A stretch of DNA of 64,000 nucleotides from Actinobacillus suis ATCC 33415 (GTDB lineage: Bacteria; Pseudomonadota; Gammaproteobacteria; Enterobacterales; Pasteurellaceae): positions 1-64,000 of the forward strand of contig NZ_CP009159.1 in the NCBI RefSeq assembly GCF_000739435.1. Direction: 5' to 3'. The number at the start of each line of letters is the position of its first letter. Within the stretch, counting starts at the first letter, position 1. This document shows positions 18,698-27,484 of this stretch, one piece after another. The position numbers and the translations under genes are program-made. A model generated the notes under the pieces. It did no database searches. It was not told where the DNA came from and saw only the letters and a program-made list of their open reading frames with translations.

Positions 18698-19621
18698 ATG
18701 CAACAAAGACCCTTACTCGGATTTTCACTTGCATTGCTCGCAACAGCAACATGGGGATCGTTACCGATGATGGCACAGCAAGTTTTAAAATATGTTGATG
18801 CACAAACATTGGTGTGGAGTCGCTTCGTGGTTGCAGCGGCAGTGCTAGGGTTACTCTTACTTGCGACATACCGCTTACCAAAATTAGCAAAACTTACGCT
18901 AAAAGATGGGGGGGGGTGTTTAGGTGTTATTGGATTATCGATTAACTTTGTATTATTTGCTGATGCACTTAACTATATTTCACCAACTACAGATCAAGTA
19001 CTATGGCAATTAGCGCCGTTTACTATGATTTTATGTGGTGTTTTATTTTTTAAAGAGCAATTAAAATTTTTCCAAAAAATAGGCTTTGCATTGTTAGTTA
19101 TTGGTCTGATTGCATTCTTTAATGATCATTTTGATGAGATTCTGCAATTTGATACTTACGCTTGGGGAATTTTGCTGGGGTCAGGTGCAAGTACGATTTG
19201 GGTTATATATGGTATTGCACAGAAATTATTGCTTAGAAAGCTAAGTTCGCAACAAGTTTTAATGATTATTTATATTGGTTGTAGCTTATTACTTGCGCCG
19301 CTTGCGACACCAACCGAATTAGAACAATTAAGAGGCTTCCCTTTAATCTGCTTTATTTATTGTTGTTGTAATACTTTAGTTGGTTATGGTGCTTATGGTG
19401 AGGCGTTAAACCATTGGGATACTTCCAAGGTGAGTGTAGTTACTACAATGATTCCAGTTTTCACGATGATTTTTGCTTTTATCGGGCATTATTTTTTCCC
19501 AAATACGTTTGATAATCCGGATATGAATTTAGTTAGCTATATTGGTGCATTCATTGTGGTAATTGGAGCGATGTTAGCCGCAGTAGGGGATAAGCTATTG
19601 GTAAAAAAATCAGAAAAATAG
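18698..19621 (+). CDS. EamA-family (DMT) transporter, tandem copy 2 with poly-G tract
   Basis: This is a 307-residue, ten-helix exporter paralogous to the preceding gene and translationally close to it (AGGAATAAGA ribosome site in the gap). A run of nine G (18908-18916) lies in codons 71-73 and reads Gly-Gly-Gly in the current phase, in the first loop region just before the conserved GVIGLSINF helix where copy 1 has unrelated residues. A one-base change in the run would stop translation early, so this gene may switch on and off. Substrate unknown. Confidence 0.86.
   Translation: MQQRPLLGFSLALLATATWGSLPMMAQQVLKYVDAQTLVWSRFVVAAAVLGLLLLATYRLPKLAKLTLKDGGGCLGVIGLSINFVLFADALNYISPTTDQVLWQLAPFTMILCGVLFFKEQLKFFQKIGFALLVIGLIAFFNDHFDEILQFDTYAWGILLGSGASTIWVIYGIAQKLLLRKLSSQQVLMIIYIGCSLLLAPLATPTELEQLRGFPLICFIYCCCNTLVGYGAYGEALNHWDTSKVSVVTTMIPVFTMIFAFIGHYFFPNTFDNPDMNLVSYIGAFIVVIGAMLAAVGDKLLVKKSEK
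18908..18916 (+). repeat. Homopolymeric G9 tract inside a transporter gene
   Basis: Nine consecutive G within the reading frame of the second EamA transporter. Homopolymer tracts of this length in Pasteurellaceae are typical sites of slipped-strand phase variation. Confidence 0.8.
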
Positions 19622-19660
19622 ACCGCTTGTTAGGGTAATATTCTTCAATATATCAGCCAA

Positions 19661-19701
19661 GAAAAAAGTGATGAGTATCTGACTACTCATCACTTTTTTC
19701 T
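19661..19701. terminator. Bidirectional terminator between transporter pair and cdd
   Basis: GAAAAAAGTGATGAGTA pairs perfectly with TACTCATCACTTTTTTC across a six-base loop, with A and T runs at the ends. It serves the convergent transporter and cdd units. Confidence 0.93.
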
Positions 19702-19715
19702 TATTGTGCGAGGGA

Positions 19716-20609
19716 CTACAGCTCAATATATTCGACATCTAAGCGAAGTAGTGTTTGGGACAACTCTTCGGTCATACGTCTATGGCTGAGGATTGCCTGT
19801 TTTTCTGCCATCACAATACGAGTAACCGGTTTATCCAGTAAGCCATTTAAGCGACGATAGTTTAATGCACTTTGTAAAGGCAAGAAGCTAGGGTTAAACG
19901 CAGCATTTTCAGCATAACGACCGGTAATAATCTGTTCATCAACTTGTAACGCAATACCACTCATCGCTTGGCTGTATGGTGCATAAGATTGCTGTGCGGC
20001 AATAATAGCGGCTTGAGAGAGCGGGTCGCCAACCAGTTCAAAAGTATGATGTTGAGCATCAAAAAGAACTTGTTCAATATTCAAATCTTTTGGTCCAAAT
20101 GAATCCGGCAGATAGTTTTGTAATAAATTATTTTGGCTATGAGGTAAGTGAATTTTTAGCGTTTTAGCTGAGTTTAATTCATTCATAAATTGACGGCAGT
20201 GACCACAAGGTGTGTAGTTTACTACCATATCGTGAATAGATTTTTCACCTGCCAGCCACGCATGGGAAACTGCACTTTGCTCGGCATGTACGGTTTGCTG
20301 CATTGAGATTGATGAAAATTCTTGATTAGCACCGAAATAGAAGTTACCGGATTCACCGATAGCAATCGCCCCAACATAAAATTTAGATACGGGAACAAGT
20401 GCATAACAAGCAGCAAGAGGTAAACAATGTAATGCTAGTTCGATGGGTGAAAGCTCAAATTGCTGGCACCATTGTTGAATTTGAGTACCAGAAAAACTTG
20501 CTTTATATTGTTGAGCTTTTAATTGATCTGCAATTGCGGTTGTAATCGGATTGTTTTGTTCCAAGACAGCTTTTTCAAGTCGTGCTTGGAGTGCAAATAA
20601 AGTAGCCAT
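19716..20609 (-). CDS. cdd: Cytidine deaminase
   Basis: Cdd deaminates cytidine and deoxycytidine to uridine forms in pyrimidine salvage. The 297-residue protein is of the E. coli dimeric type, with a catalytic N-terminal domain and a degenerate C-terminal copy. Zinc ligands are His108 (TVHAE), Cys135 and Cys138 (TPCGHC), with Glu110 as proton shuttle. It lies one base downstream of the EamA gene stop, at the end of a folB-EamA-cdd run on the minus strand. Confidence 0.96.
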   Translation of the reverse strand: MATLFALQARLEKAVLEQNNPITTAIADQLKAQQYKASFSGTQIQQWCQQFELSPIELALHCLPLAACYALVPVSKFYVGAIAIGESGNFYFGANQEFSSISMQQTVHAEQSAVSHAWLAGEKSIHDMVVNYTPCGHCRQFMNELNSAKTLKIHLPHSQNNLLQNYLPDSFGPKDLNIEQVLFDAQHHTFELVGDPLSQAAIIAAQQSYAPYSQAMSGIALQVDEQIITGRYAENAAFNPSFLPLQSALNYRRLNGLLDKPVTRIVMAEKQAILSHRRMTEELSQTLLRLDVEYIEL

Positions 20610-20610
20610 C

Positions 20611-21528
20611 TTATTCTCCTTTGTTTGACGGGGAATTATTATACCCGCAAATCAACACGCCGGCTGTGATCAAGATCGCACTAATGACATGAAATGAATG
20701 GATTGCTTCATTTAACAACAAAATGCTGAATAATGCAGCAAACAAAGGCGTGAAATTAGTCATGACTGCAGCTTTGGCTGAGCCGATAATCGCAATGCCA
20801 TAATTCCAAAATGCATAAGAAAGTATAGACGGACCTAGCACCAAATAAGCAACCCCCAGCCATTGGTAAGCGGTTAAATTTTGTAGTGTTTTTGCAGAAG
20901 TTTGCCAAAATTCATAGAGAAAGAAAGGCGTTAAGCTAAGTACGGCTAGGCCGACTAGTGCGGTCAAGAATGCAGTATTATTAATACCGCTGGGGCGTAA
21001 GCGGATAATACAGCAATAAATTGCCCAACTAACGGCGGATGCAATCGTCCATAAATCGCCTTGATTAATTTCTAATTGTGCCAGACGAGTTAAATCCCCT
21101 TGACTCAAGAGCCAAATAACACCGATCAAACTTAATAGCGCCCCACTAAAAATAACAGGTTTAATTTTTTCTCTAAAAAAGAATAAATTTAAAAACAGCA
21201 CTAAAACTGGTACAACGGCAAGATAGAGGCTTGCATTTAAGGCTGAAGTAGATTTCAAGCCTTGATACAACGTTGCTGGAAATAGCACAACGCCTAATAT
21301 CCCAAGGCTCCACATGAGCATTTTTGACGTTTTGATTATTGGAAACGCTTTTATTGTAGGGCGATAAAATAAGCAAGCTAAAATGATTAAAGCAGGAAAC
21401 CAGCGCAGATAAGTCAGAGTAATCGGTTCTATCACGTTACTGAGTACTTTTCCTAACACAAAATTCCCGCCCCAGAAGGCTGTTGCTAGAATTAAACTGG
21501 CATAGCCGATACGAATATTAGTTTGCAT
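20611..21528 (-). CDS. EamA-family (DMT) transporter
   Basis: This is a 305-residue inner-membrane protein with ten predicted helices in two EamA repeats; LILATAFWGGNFVLGKVLSN is the usual first helix and ASAVSWAIYCCIIR starts the second half. Substrate unknown. Its start overlaps the end of folB by eleven bases and its stop is one base from cdd, so all three are probably translated from one mRNA. It is less like the tandem pair at 17.7-19.6 kb than those are to each other. Confidence 0.88.
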   Translation of the reverse strand: MQTNIRIGYASLILATAFWGGNFVLGKVLSNVIEPITLTYLRWFPALIILACLFYRPTIKAFPIIKTSKMLMWSLGILGVVLFPATLYQGLKSTSALNASLYLAVVPVLVLFLNLFFFREKIKPVIFSGALLSLIGVIWLLSQGDLTRLAQLEINQGDLWTIASAVSWAIYCCIIRLRPSGINNTAFLTALVGLAVLSLTPFFLYEFWQTSAKTLQNLTAYQWLGVAYLVLGPSILSYAFWNYGIAIIGSAKAAVMTNFTPLFAALFSILLLNEAIHSFHVISAILITAGVLICGYNNSPSNKGE

Positions 21529-21880
21529 GACGACCTCGTTCTACGATAACGCCTACACTGCTTGCTTGTGCGACCGCTTTGGGCTTATGTAATTCGATTC
21601 TAAGTGCTTGAATACCATAGGTTTGTTGTAAGAGATCGGCAATTTGATGCGCAACGGTTTCGACTAATTTAAAAGGCTTGGATTCTACAAAATGTAATAT
21701 CTTTTCTGAAACTTCCGCATAATTTAAGCAGTATTGCACATCATCAGTCGCTGCTGCTTGTGTGAAATCCCATTCCATTTCAATATTAAATACCAAACGC
21801 TGCTTAATTGTATGCTCCCAATCATAAGCTCCAATGGAAGCAAAAGCGGTAAGTTCATGGATAAAAACTTTATCGGCCAT
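21518..21880 (-). CDS. folB: Dihydroneopterin aldolase
   Basis: FolB cleaves (and epimerises) 7,8-dihydroneopterin in folate synthesis. The 120-residue protein starts MADKVFIHELTAFASIGAYDWEH at ATG 21880 with GGAAAAC upstream; the frame is open further but the extra part is not conserved. The active-site glutamate region (KLVETVAHQIADLL) and C-terminal HKPKAVAQASSVGVIVER are typical. It is divergent from plsY with about 85 bases between, the same arrangement as in E. coli. Its 3' end overlaps the EamA gene. Confidence 0.94.
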   Translation of the reverse strand: MADKVFIHELTAFASIGAYDWEHTIKQRLVFNIEMEWDFTQAAATDDVQYCLNYAEVSEKILHFVESKPFKLVETVAHQIADLLQQTYGIQALRIELHKPKAVAQASSVGVIVERGRHAN

Positions 21881-21965
21881 TTTAGTTTTCCTTATTTGTT
21901 TATGATAACATTGACGAAAATATAGCATACAAGCGAAGTAGCCCCTAGAAATTAAAGGAAAAATT

Positions 21966-22571
21966 ATGAGTACCACTGCTTATTTATTAATTGTTGTGGC
22001 CTATATACTAGGCTCTATTTCTAGCGCCATTATTTTCTGTCGTTTGGCCGGGCTACCGGATCCTAGAGAACAAGGTTCTCATAATCCCGGAGCAACGAAT
22101 GTGCTGCGTATTGGGGGAAGAATTTCGGCGCTAGGAGTACTACTCTTTGATATTTTGAAAGGCAGCTTACCGGTGTTATGTGCTTTTCAGCTAGGATTGG
22201 AACCTTCAGAAATAGGTTTTATTGCTTTAGCGGCTTGTTTAGGACATATTTTTCCGGTGTTTTTTCAGTTTCGAGGTGGTAAAGGCGTAGCGACTGCATT
22301 TGGAGCACTATTGCCAATGAGTACGGTTGTCGCTGGTGCTGCTTTATGTAGCTGGTTAATTGTATTTTTACTATTTGGTTTTTCTTCGTTAAGTGCAGTG
22401 GTTACGGCATTAGTTGTACCATTTTATATCTGGTGGTTTAGACCAGAATTTACTTTCCCTGTTGCATTAGTATGTTGTTTGTTGGTATATCGTCATCACG
22501 ATAATATTCAGCGTTTATGGCGAGGGCAAGAAGAAAGAATATGGGATAAGCTGAAAGTCGGTAAAGAGTAG
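21966..22571 (+). CDS. plsY: Acyl-phosphate:glycerol-3-phosphate acyltransferase
   Basis: PlsY puts the first acyl chain on glycerol-3-phosphate, using acyl phosphate, in membrane phospholipid synthesis. The 201-residue integral membrane protein shows the three family motifs: [21 protein letters not shown], and [24 protein letters not shown] precedes ATG 21966. Single gene, followed by an uptake-signal hairpin. Confidence 0.95.
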   Translation: MSTTAYLLIVVAYILGSISSAIIFCRLAGLPDPREQGSHNPGATNVLRIGGRISALGVLLFDILKGSLPVLCAFQLGLEPSEIGFIALAACLGHIFPVFFQFRGGKGVATAFGALLPMSTVVAGAALCSWLIVFLLFGFSSLSAVVTALVVPFYIWWFRPEFTFPVALVCCLLVYRHHDNIQRLWRGQEERIWDKLKVGKE

Positions 22572-22577
22572 CTAAGT

Positions 22578-22643
22578 CAAGCGGTCGAATTTTTTAAATT
22601 TTTAACAAATACTTTGTTGAAGAGGAATTTGACCGCTTGTTTT
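22578..22643. terminator. Uptake-signal inverted pair between plsY and lipase-like gene
   Basis: CAAGCGGTCGAATT (22578) and AATTTGACCGCTTG (22627) form a long stem around an A/T-rich loop, between two convergent genes. Likely bidirectional, though the loop is large. Confidence 0.6.
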
Positions 22644-22673
22644 ATTGAACAGTTTTAATTAACTTGTTTAAGT

Positions 22674-24293
22674 TTACATTACTACTGCTTCATATTGTGG
22701 CGCTTCAAGGTTTGCAGCAAAGCCCGCATCAAGAGCAGTTTCATAGCTAAATTCACTATCATTTGCAGCGAAGTTAGCTGCTTCTAAGCTATCATCAGTC
22801 TCACTTAATTCGCTTGGCAAGCTAAGTTCTTCTGCTTCAAGTGGTTGTTCAAGCTCTGTTGTGAATAAACTTGATTCGACCGCTTCGCTTTCTATTGCCA
22901 TTGGTGCGGCAAAATCAACTTCTCGATATTCAGCCATTAATGCCATAGGCTGTTCTGTATCAATACTATATGTGGTGCTGTTACCATTTGTATTGAGATC
23001 AACGATCTGGATACCGTTTTCAGTCAGCGTTGGAATAATATTTGATGCAAGCGCATCTGAGCCTAAGTGAATTTCAAGCCCATCTGCATAACCGTCATTA
23101 TCCGTATCCGCATTATTGATATCACTGCCAATACGTTTTTCCATCACATCGGTTAAGCCGTCCTGATCTCTATCATCGTTTGAATAATGATAATCCATAC
23201 GATAGCCTTGAGAGAATTCTTCTTTTAGCTGATCATCTTTTTCAAAGAAGCTAGATAAGGCGTGTAGTCCGGATAACTGACCTTTTTTAAAGTCAAAAGA
23301 GGTTGTTCCGTCATAACGACCGAGGAATTTATCTACAAATTCGCCACTGATGATATAAGAATCCGTTTTATGTTTGGTGACAATATTTGATTTATCACTA
23401 TCATCAATCATATCCGTTTTGGTAAATTTGTTGGCTAAATCCGCCGCTTGTTTGAGTGTTTGGCTTGAAAGACCGTGATGTTTTAAAACCGCAGGGTTAA
23501 ATAATGCGCTACGCTCGAACATATCATCCCAACCTGCACGGCTTTGAATGGTATGTGCCACGAAATATTCCGCTAAATAACCACCTAGCGAGTGACCGGT
23601 CGAATAAACATTTTTCGGTTTATATGCTTCAATATATTGCGCAGCTTGATCTAAGTAAGCGGTTTGCATTGGCGTATCACCGAAGGCTAGGCGTAAATCT
23701 GCAGTTAAATCCGCAAATTCGCTTGTACCACGGAAAGCGATAACGACATTATCATAGCTGCCATCGGCATTTTTTCCGTTACCGAAGATCACGTAATCCA
23801 AACCGCTTCCCGGGCTTTCGGTACGTAAAACTTCCCAGTTATCAACAACTTCCTTAATTTGTTGGGCGTAGGGTGAGTCTGAATATTTACCGTTAAAGTA
23901 GGTACTGAGTTTGGTTTTGTCTTGATAGGAGAGAGAAGAGAAAATTCTCAGATCACGATCTGAAACATTCCACATATTTGGATTTTTATCATGTAAATCA
24001 ATGATGCCATCTTTATCCGTATCGGGTTTATAAGCAGACTTAACGTTATCAAAAGATTGCTGCTGATGTTGTGCAGCATAATCTTCTAAAGCTTTAATAA
24101 CATTGGCTGGAATGGACGGTTTGGAGGATGCGGATAAGGCGGAAGGGTGTAATTCTAAATTCGGTTCGAATGTCGTTTCAGCTCGAGAGGCTGACATCAA
24201 TTTCGAAATATTAGGGTATATGTGTGCATATTTTGCTAAAACATTATCAACGATATGTGTTGATGCGGTGTGTTTAGTAAATGTGTTGATCAT
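22674..24293 (-). CDS. Class 3 lipase-like alpha/beta hydrolase with calcium-binding repeats
   Basis: The 539-residue protein starts at ATG 24293 (MINTFTKHTASTHIV). The middle has the class 3 lipase pattern: oxyanion segment VVIAFRGTSEFADL (183-196), nucleophile elbow STGHSLGGYLAEYF (231-244, Ser235), and a possible catalytic His344 in SGLHALSSFF. Thrombospondin-type-3-like Asp-rich calcium loops flank it: DTDKDGIIDLHDKNP (91-105), DRDQDGLTDVME (374-385) and DTDNDGYADGLEIHLGSD (397-413). An acidic, low-complexity tail of about 80 residues ends YEAVVM. There is no cysteine and no N-terminal signal peptide, a combination seen in type I secreted proteins, although the glycine-rich RTX nonapeptides are missing and no secretion genes are adjacent. 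Substrate and secretion are inference. Confidence 0.72.
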   Translation of the reverse strand: MINTFTKHTASTHIVDNVLAKYAHIYPNISKLMSASRAETTFEPNLELHPSALSASSKPSIPANVIKALEDYAAQHQQQSFDNVKSAYKPDTDKDGIIDLHDKNPNMWNVSDRDLRIFSSLSYQDKTKLSTYFNGKYSDSPYAQQIKEVVDNWEVLRTESPGSGLDYVIFGNGKNADGSYDNVVIAFRGTSEFADLTADLRLAFGDTPMQTAYLDQAAQYIEAYKPKNVYSTGHSLGGYLAEYFVAHTIQSRAGWDDMFERSALFNPAVLKHHGLSSQTLKQAADLANKFTKTDMIDDSDKSNIVTKHKTDSYIISGEFVDKFLGRYDGTTSFDFKKGQLSGLHALSSFFEKDDQLKEEFSQGYRMDYHYSNDDRDQDGLTDVMEKRIGSDINNADTDNDGYADGLEIHLGSDALASNIIPTLTENGIQIVDLNTNGNSTTYSIDTEQPMALMAEYREVDFAAPMAIESEAVESSLFTTELEQPLEAEELSLPSELSETDDSLEAANFAANDSEFSYETALDAGFAANLEAPQYEAVVM

Positions 24294-24374
24294 AGTGATC
24301 TCCTTATAATTATAGACTGGGATAATTCCCACCGAGATTCTATGTTAGTCAAATTTTAGCCGCAATAATGTTTA

Positions 24375-24424
24375 CAAAAAAGCGGTTAAATTTGTAAAAA
24401 AATCTTTAAATTCAACCGCTTATT
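24375..24424 (-). terminator. Terminator after hslO
   Basis: AAAAAAGCGGTTAAA (24375) pairs with TTCAACCGCTT (24411). On the minus strand the hairpin is followed by six T, just after the hslO stop. Confidence 0.75.
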
Positions 24425-24439
24425 GTTATAGATTTTGAT

Positions 24440-25330
24440 CTATAAATTTAACTTTGTCAATTTGTCCGCTTCTTCTTTAAATTCCATAATGGCATTTTTA
24501 TCAAAGAAATATTGAGTACCGCAGCACTCACATTGCATATCAATTACGCCATTTTTTTCGGCAAGCATTTCATCAATTTCTTCCATTGGCAACAATAGAA
24601 TCGCATTGCCTGAACGCTCGCGAGAACAGCCGCAATGGAATTTTGTCTCTTGTGGCGGATAAACTTCAACTTGTTCTTCGTGATATAAACGGAATAAAAG
24701 TTCTTCCGCTTCTAAGCCGAATAATTCTTCGTCTTTAACCGTTTCGGCAAGCGTCATTAAATGCTCGAAGTCTTCCGGTGTACCGGTACCGTCTGGCATA
24801 ATTTGTAATAATAGACCGCCAGCTACCGCTTTGCCTTCATATTCGCCGGTACGAATTACTAAATGGGTTTGAAGCTGCTCTGAACGAATAAAATAATCTT
24901 CTAAACATTCACGAATGGTTGGTTTATCTAAGGCAATCACACCTTGGTAACGTTCGCCGTCATTCGGCATAATAGAAATAACTAACACGCCGTTACTAAT
25001 CATTTCGCTTAAGGTTGCATTGTCAGCAATTTCCGCTTGCGTGCGAGCTAATGCGCGTAATTGTTGCTGTTCATTACCGTTTACCACCGCTAATTTGAGT
25101 GGGCCGTCACCTTGAATTTGCACGGTAATTGTCCCTTCAAATTTCATAATTGCGGTGAGTAGGCTAGTTGCGACTAACATTTCACCTAATAAATTTTGTA
25201 CTGCTTTCGGATATTGGTGGGTATTCAGCGTTTCGGTAAAGGTATCGTTTAAACGAACCCATTCGCCACGTACAGCGCGGTTTTGGAATAAATAGCGATA
25301 AAGTTTGTCGTTGTCTTTTGTATAGCTCAT
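24440..25330 (-). CDS. hslO: Redox-activated chaperone Hsp33
   Basis: Hsp33 is a holdase activated when oxidants release zinc from its C-terminal cysteines. The 296-residue protein starts MSYTKDNDKLYRYLFQNRAVRGEWVRL and has the four-Cys redox switch CGCSRER and CECCGTQYF near the C-terminus. ATG 25330 is chosen because it begins the conserved N-terminus; an in-frame ATG 45 bases up adds only a hydrophobic stretch read from the uptake-signal spacer. hslR lies upstream on the same strand beyond a hairpin, the usual hslR-hslO order. Confidence 0.96.
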   Translation of the reverse strand: MSYTKDNDKLYRYLFQNRAVRGEWVRLNDTFTETLNTHQYPKAVQNLLGEMLVATSLLTAIMKFEGTITVQIQGDGPLKLAVVNGNEQQQLRALARTQAEIADNATLSEMISNGVLVISIMPNDGERYQGVIALDKPTIRECLEDYFIRSEQLQTHLVIRTGEYEGKAVAGGLLLQIMPDGTGTPEDFEHLMTLAETVKDEELFGLEAEELLFRLYHEEQVEVYPPQETKFHCGCSRERSGNAILLLPMEEIDEMLAEKNGVIDMQCECCGTQYFFDKNAIMEFKEEADKLTKLNL

Positions 25331-25342
25331 GGTTTTTCCTAG

Positions 25343-25392
25343 TAAAAGCGGTAGGATTTGCAAAAAAATTTGCAAATTTGACCGCTTGTTAA
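25343..25392 (-). terminator. Uptake-signal hairpin between hslR and hslO
   Basis: AAAAGCGGTAGGATTTGC and GCAAATTTGACCGCTTG arms form a stem with an A-rich centre. It could partly terminate hslR transcripts, or simply shape the hslO leader. Confidence 0.55.
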
Positions 25393-25459
25393 AATAAAAG
25401 AAGGCACACGTAAAACGTGCGCCATAAACTTGTCGTTAATATGGGGATCAATTTATAAA

Positions 25460-25867
25460 TTACAATATTTGATCTTTAAATTTTACTAGATCACGGCGCT
25501 CTTTTTTATTTGGGCGGCGATCTGGATGTGGCATCGAAAGCGCATTTGCTTTGCGAGCAAAAGCAATCGCTTCACGTTGTTTAATGCTTTTTTCAGTTTC
25601 TTGATAAAGTAATTGCGCTTCCGGTGCATCTCGACGTTGGTCACTGAGTGCGGTAACAATCACTTCTTTTTCATCATTACCTTGGCGCAGTTTAATTATT
25701 GCGCCGACTTCTACCGTTTTACTGGTTTTCGCCCGTTGCCCGTTATAATGCACTTTTCCACCTTCAATCATTGCTTTAGCAATCGAACGTGTTTTATAAA
25801 AACGTGCCGCCCATAACCATTTATCAAGGCGAACTTCATTATCTTCTTTTGATGTTGGTTGTTTCAT
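25460..25867 (-). CDS. hslR: Ribosome-associated heat shock protein Hsp15
   Basis: Hsp15 binds stalled 50S subunits carrying nascent chains and helps recycle them. The 135-residue protein contains an S4 RNA-binding domain (VRLDKWLWAARFYKTRSIAKAMIEGGKVHYNGQR) and a basic C-terminus (MPHPDRRPNKKERRDLVKFKD). ATG 25867 is preferred; an alternative in-frame ATG at 25888 adds seven residues. It lies upstream of hslO. Confidence 0.93.
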   Translation of the reverse strand: MKQPTSKEDNEVRLDKWLWAARFYKTRSIAKAMIEGGKVHYNGQRAKTSKTVEVGAIIKLRQGNDEKEVIVTALSDQRRDAPEAQLLYQETEKSIKQREAIAFARKANALSMPHPDRRPNKKERRDLVKFKDQIL

Positions 25868-26032
25868 TTGACTTCTCGTTAAGTGCATTTTTTATAGGTA
25901 ATTCGTGGATAATTTCCCGTAAACACACATTCAAATTCAGAATGTATTATGATAACAATGTCATAAAAAAGAACAAATAATTTTCGGTAAATGTGGTATC
26001 TTAATGACATCATTTTGATGTGGGAGCAAAGC

Positions 26033-26587
26033 ATGCAGACTCAACAACTTCCTAAAATTTTGAACGTTGAAACAATTGCGAAAACTCGAATTTTTGAGGT
26101 TCAGGCGGTTGATTTGCGTTTTTCAAATGGTGAAGAACGCACTTTTGAGCGTCTCACGCCGCAACGCCGTTCTTCCGTAATGGTGATTCCGATTCAAAAC
26201 CAAGAACTGATGTTTGTTAAAGAATATGCGGTTGCTTCCGAGCGCTATGAATTAGGGTTTCCGAAAGGGATTGTTGATCAGGGCGAAGAACCCATCATAA
26301 GTGCAAATAGAGAATTACAAGAAGAGATCGGTTTCGGTGCAAAACGAATTGAATTTTTACGCTCGCTTTATACCGGCCCGAGTCATATGTTTGGGCTGAT
26401 GCACGTATTTATTGCACAAGATCTCTATCCGTCCAAATTAGAAGGTGATGAGCCGGAACCGTTAGAAGTGGTAAGAGTGCCTTTGGCAAAAATAGATGAG
26501 TTACTTGCTGATCCAAATTTTGCGGAATCACGAAATCTAGCCGCCCTTTTTATGTTAAGAGAGTATCTGACAAGCGGTCAAAAATAG
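26033..26587 (+). CDS. nudE: ADP compounds hydrolase NudE
   Basis: NudE is a Nudix enzyme that hydrolyses ADP-ribose, Ap3A and NADH-type compounds. The Nudix box GIVDQGEEPIISANRELQEEIGFG matches the G-x5-E-x7-R-E-U-x-E-E-x-G-U pattern. The N-terminus KILNVETIAKTRIFEVQAVDLRFSNG and the C-terminal EGDEPEPLEVVRVPL block match E. coli NudE. ATG 26033 follows GGGAGC; the frame is open further upstream but not conserved. The end of the gene is an uptake signal (26570-26579), giving C-terminus TSGQK. cysQ starts 12 bases later, the same nudE-cysQ order as in E. coli. Confidence 0.94.
   Translation: MQTQQLPKILNVETIAKTRIFEVQAVDLRFSNGEERTFERLTPQRRSSVMVIPIQNQELMFVKEYAVASERYELGFPKGIVDQGEEPIISANRELQEEIGFGAKRIEFLRSLYTGPSHMFGLMHVFIAQDLYPSKLEGDEPEPLEVVRVPLAKIDELLADPNFAESRNLAALFMLREYLTSGQK
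26570..26579 (+). repeat. DNA uptake signal inside the nudE 3' end
   Basis: ACAAGCGGTC overlaps the last nudE codons in the same frame as in lpxB, again giving Thr-Ser-Gly-Gln before the C-terminal residue. Confidence 0.8.
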
Positions 26588-26599
26588 GGAAATTTTAGC

Positions 26600-27412
26600 A
26601 TGCAGTCATTAAATTCAACGCTTTTACAATCAGTCAAACAAATAGCGCAGCAAGCCGGAGAACACCTGAAAGGTTTTTATCAGCGCTCGGTCGAAATTAA
26701 GATTAAAGCGGATCATACCCCGGTGACCGAAGCGGATCTGTTTATTAGCCAATTTATCACGGAAAAATTGCGCCAACTCACGCCGAACGTGCCAATTTTA
26801 TCGGAAGAAAATTGCAATATTCCATTGGAAGAGCGCCTATCGTGGCAAGAATATTGGATTATTGATCCGCTAGACGGTACACAACAATTTATTGATCGAA
26901 CTGATCAATTTTCTGTGGTGATCGGCTTGGTGCAACATAATCGCCCGGTGTTAGGTGTGATTCATGCACCAATTCTAGCAAAAACATATTTTGCCATGGC
27001 AGGAAACGGTGCATTTTTGCAAGAAAATGATGAAATTCGACCGCTTGTTGGGCATCAAGGTTTACTCTGCAGCAACTGCTTAAAGATTGCAATGGGGGCA
27101 TCGGCACAAAGTAAAGTATTAAATTCTGTCAATTCATCTTATCAAGCGGAAATTTTGCAGTATGGCTCAAGCAGCTTAAAAGCCGGTTTGATTGCCGAAG
27201 GAAAAGTAGATTGTTATGCACGATTTGGTGATACCGGCGAATGGGATACTGCCGTAGCAGAAGTTTTATTGGCAGAGGTTGGCGGTAAAATTTTTGATTT
27301 GAATTTTGAGCCGTTAACTTATAATCAACGTCCAACTTTTGTAAACCCTCATTTTGTGATGGTGGCGGATAAACAGTTGAATTGGGAAAAAATCTTTCAA
27401 TTTAATTCGTAA
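26600..27412 (+). CDS. cysQ: 3'(2'),5'-bisphosphate nucleotidase
   Basis: CysQ removes the 3' phosphate from PAP, a by-product of sulfate assimilation and of phosphopantetheine transfer. The 270-residue protein belongs to the inositol monophosphatase superfamily, with metal-binding VTEADLFIS, the ILSEEN motif, the Asp motif WIIDPLDGTQQFIDR, and C-terminal GEWDTAVAEVLLAEVGG. It lies directly after nudE and is likely co-transcribed. Confidence 0.93.
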   Translation: MQSLNSTLLQSVKQIAQQAGEHLKGFYQRSVEIKIKADHTPVTEADLFISQFITEKLRQLTPNVPILSEENCNIPLEERLSWQEYWIIDPLDGTQQFIDRTDQFSVVIGLVQHNRPVLGVIHAPILAKTYFAMAGNGAFLQENDEIRPLVGHQGLLCSNCLKIAMGASAQSKVLNSVNSSYQAEILQYGSSSLKAGLIAEGKVDCYARFGDTGEWDTAVAEVLLAEVGGKIFDLNFEPLTYNQRPTFVNPHFVMVADKQLNWEKIFQFNS

Positions 27413-27484
27413 TAGCTATTTGCAACATCAGTAAAAATGTTACATATTAGTTAAATGACTCACGAATTCGGGAATAATATAAAA

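Noticed and set aside
24294..24332. 13-residue extension before MINTFTK of the lipase-like protein as a signal peptide
   Set aside because: Too short and not hydrophobic enough (MGIIPVYNYKEIT); the downstream ATG has GGAG nearby (GATCTCCTTAT on the plus strand).
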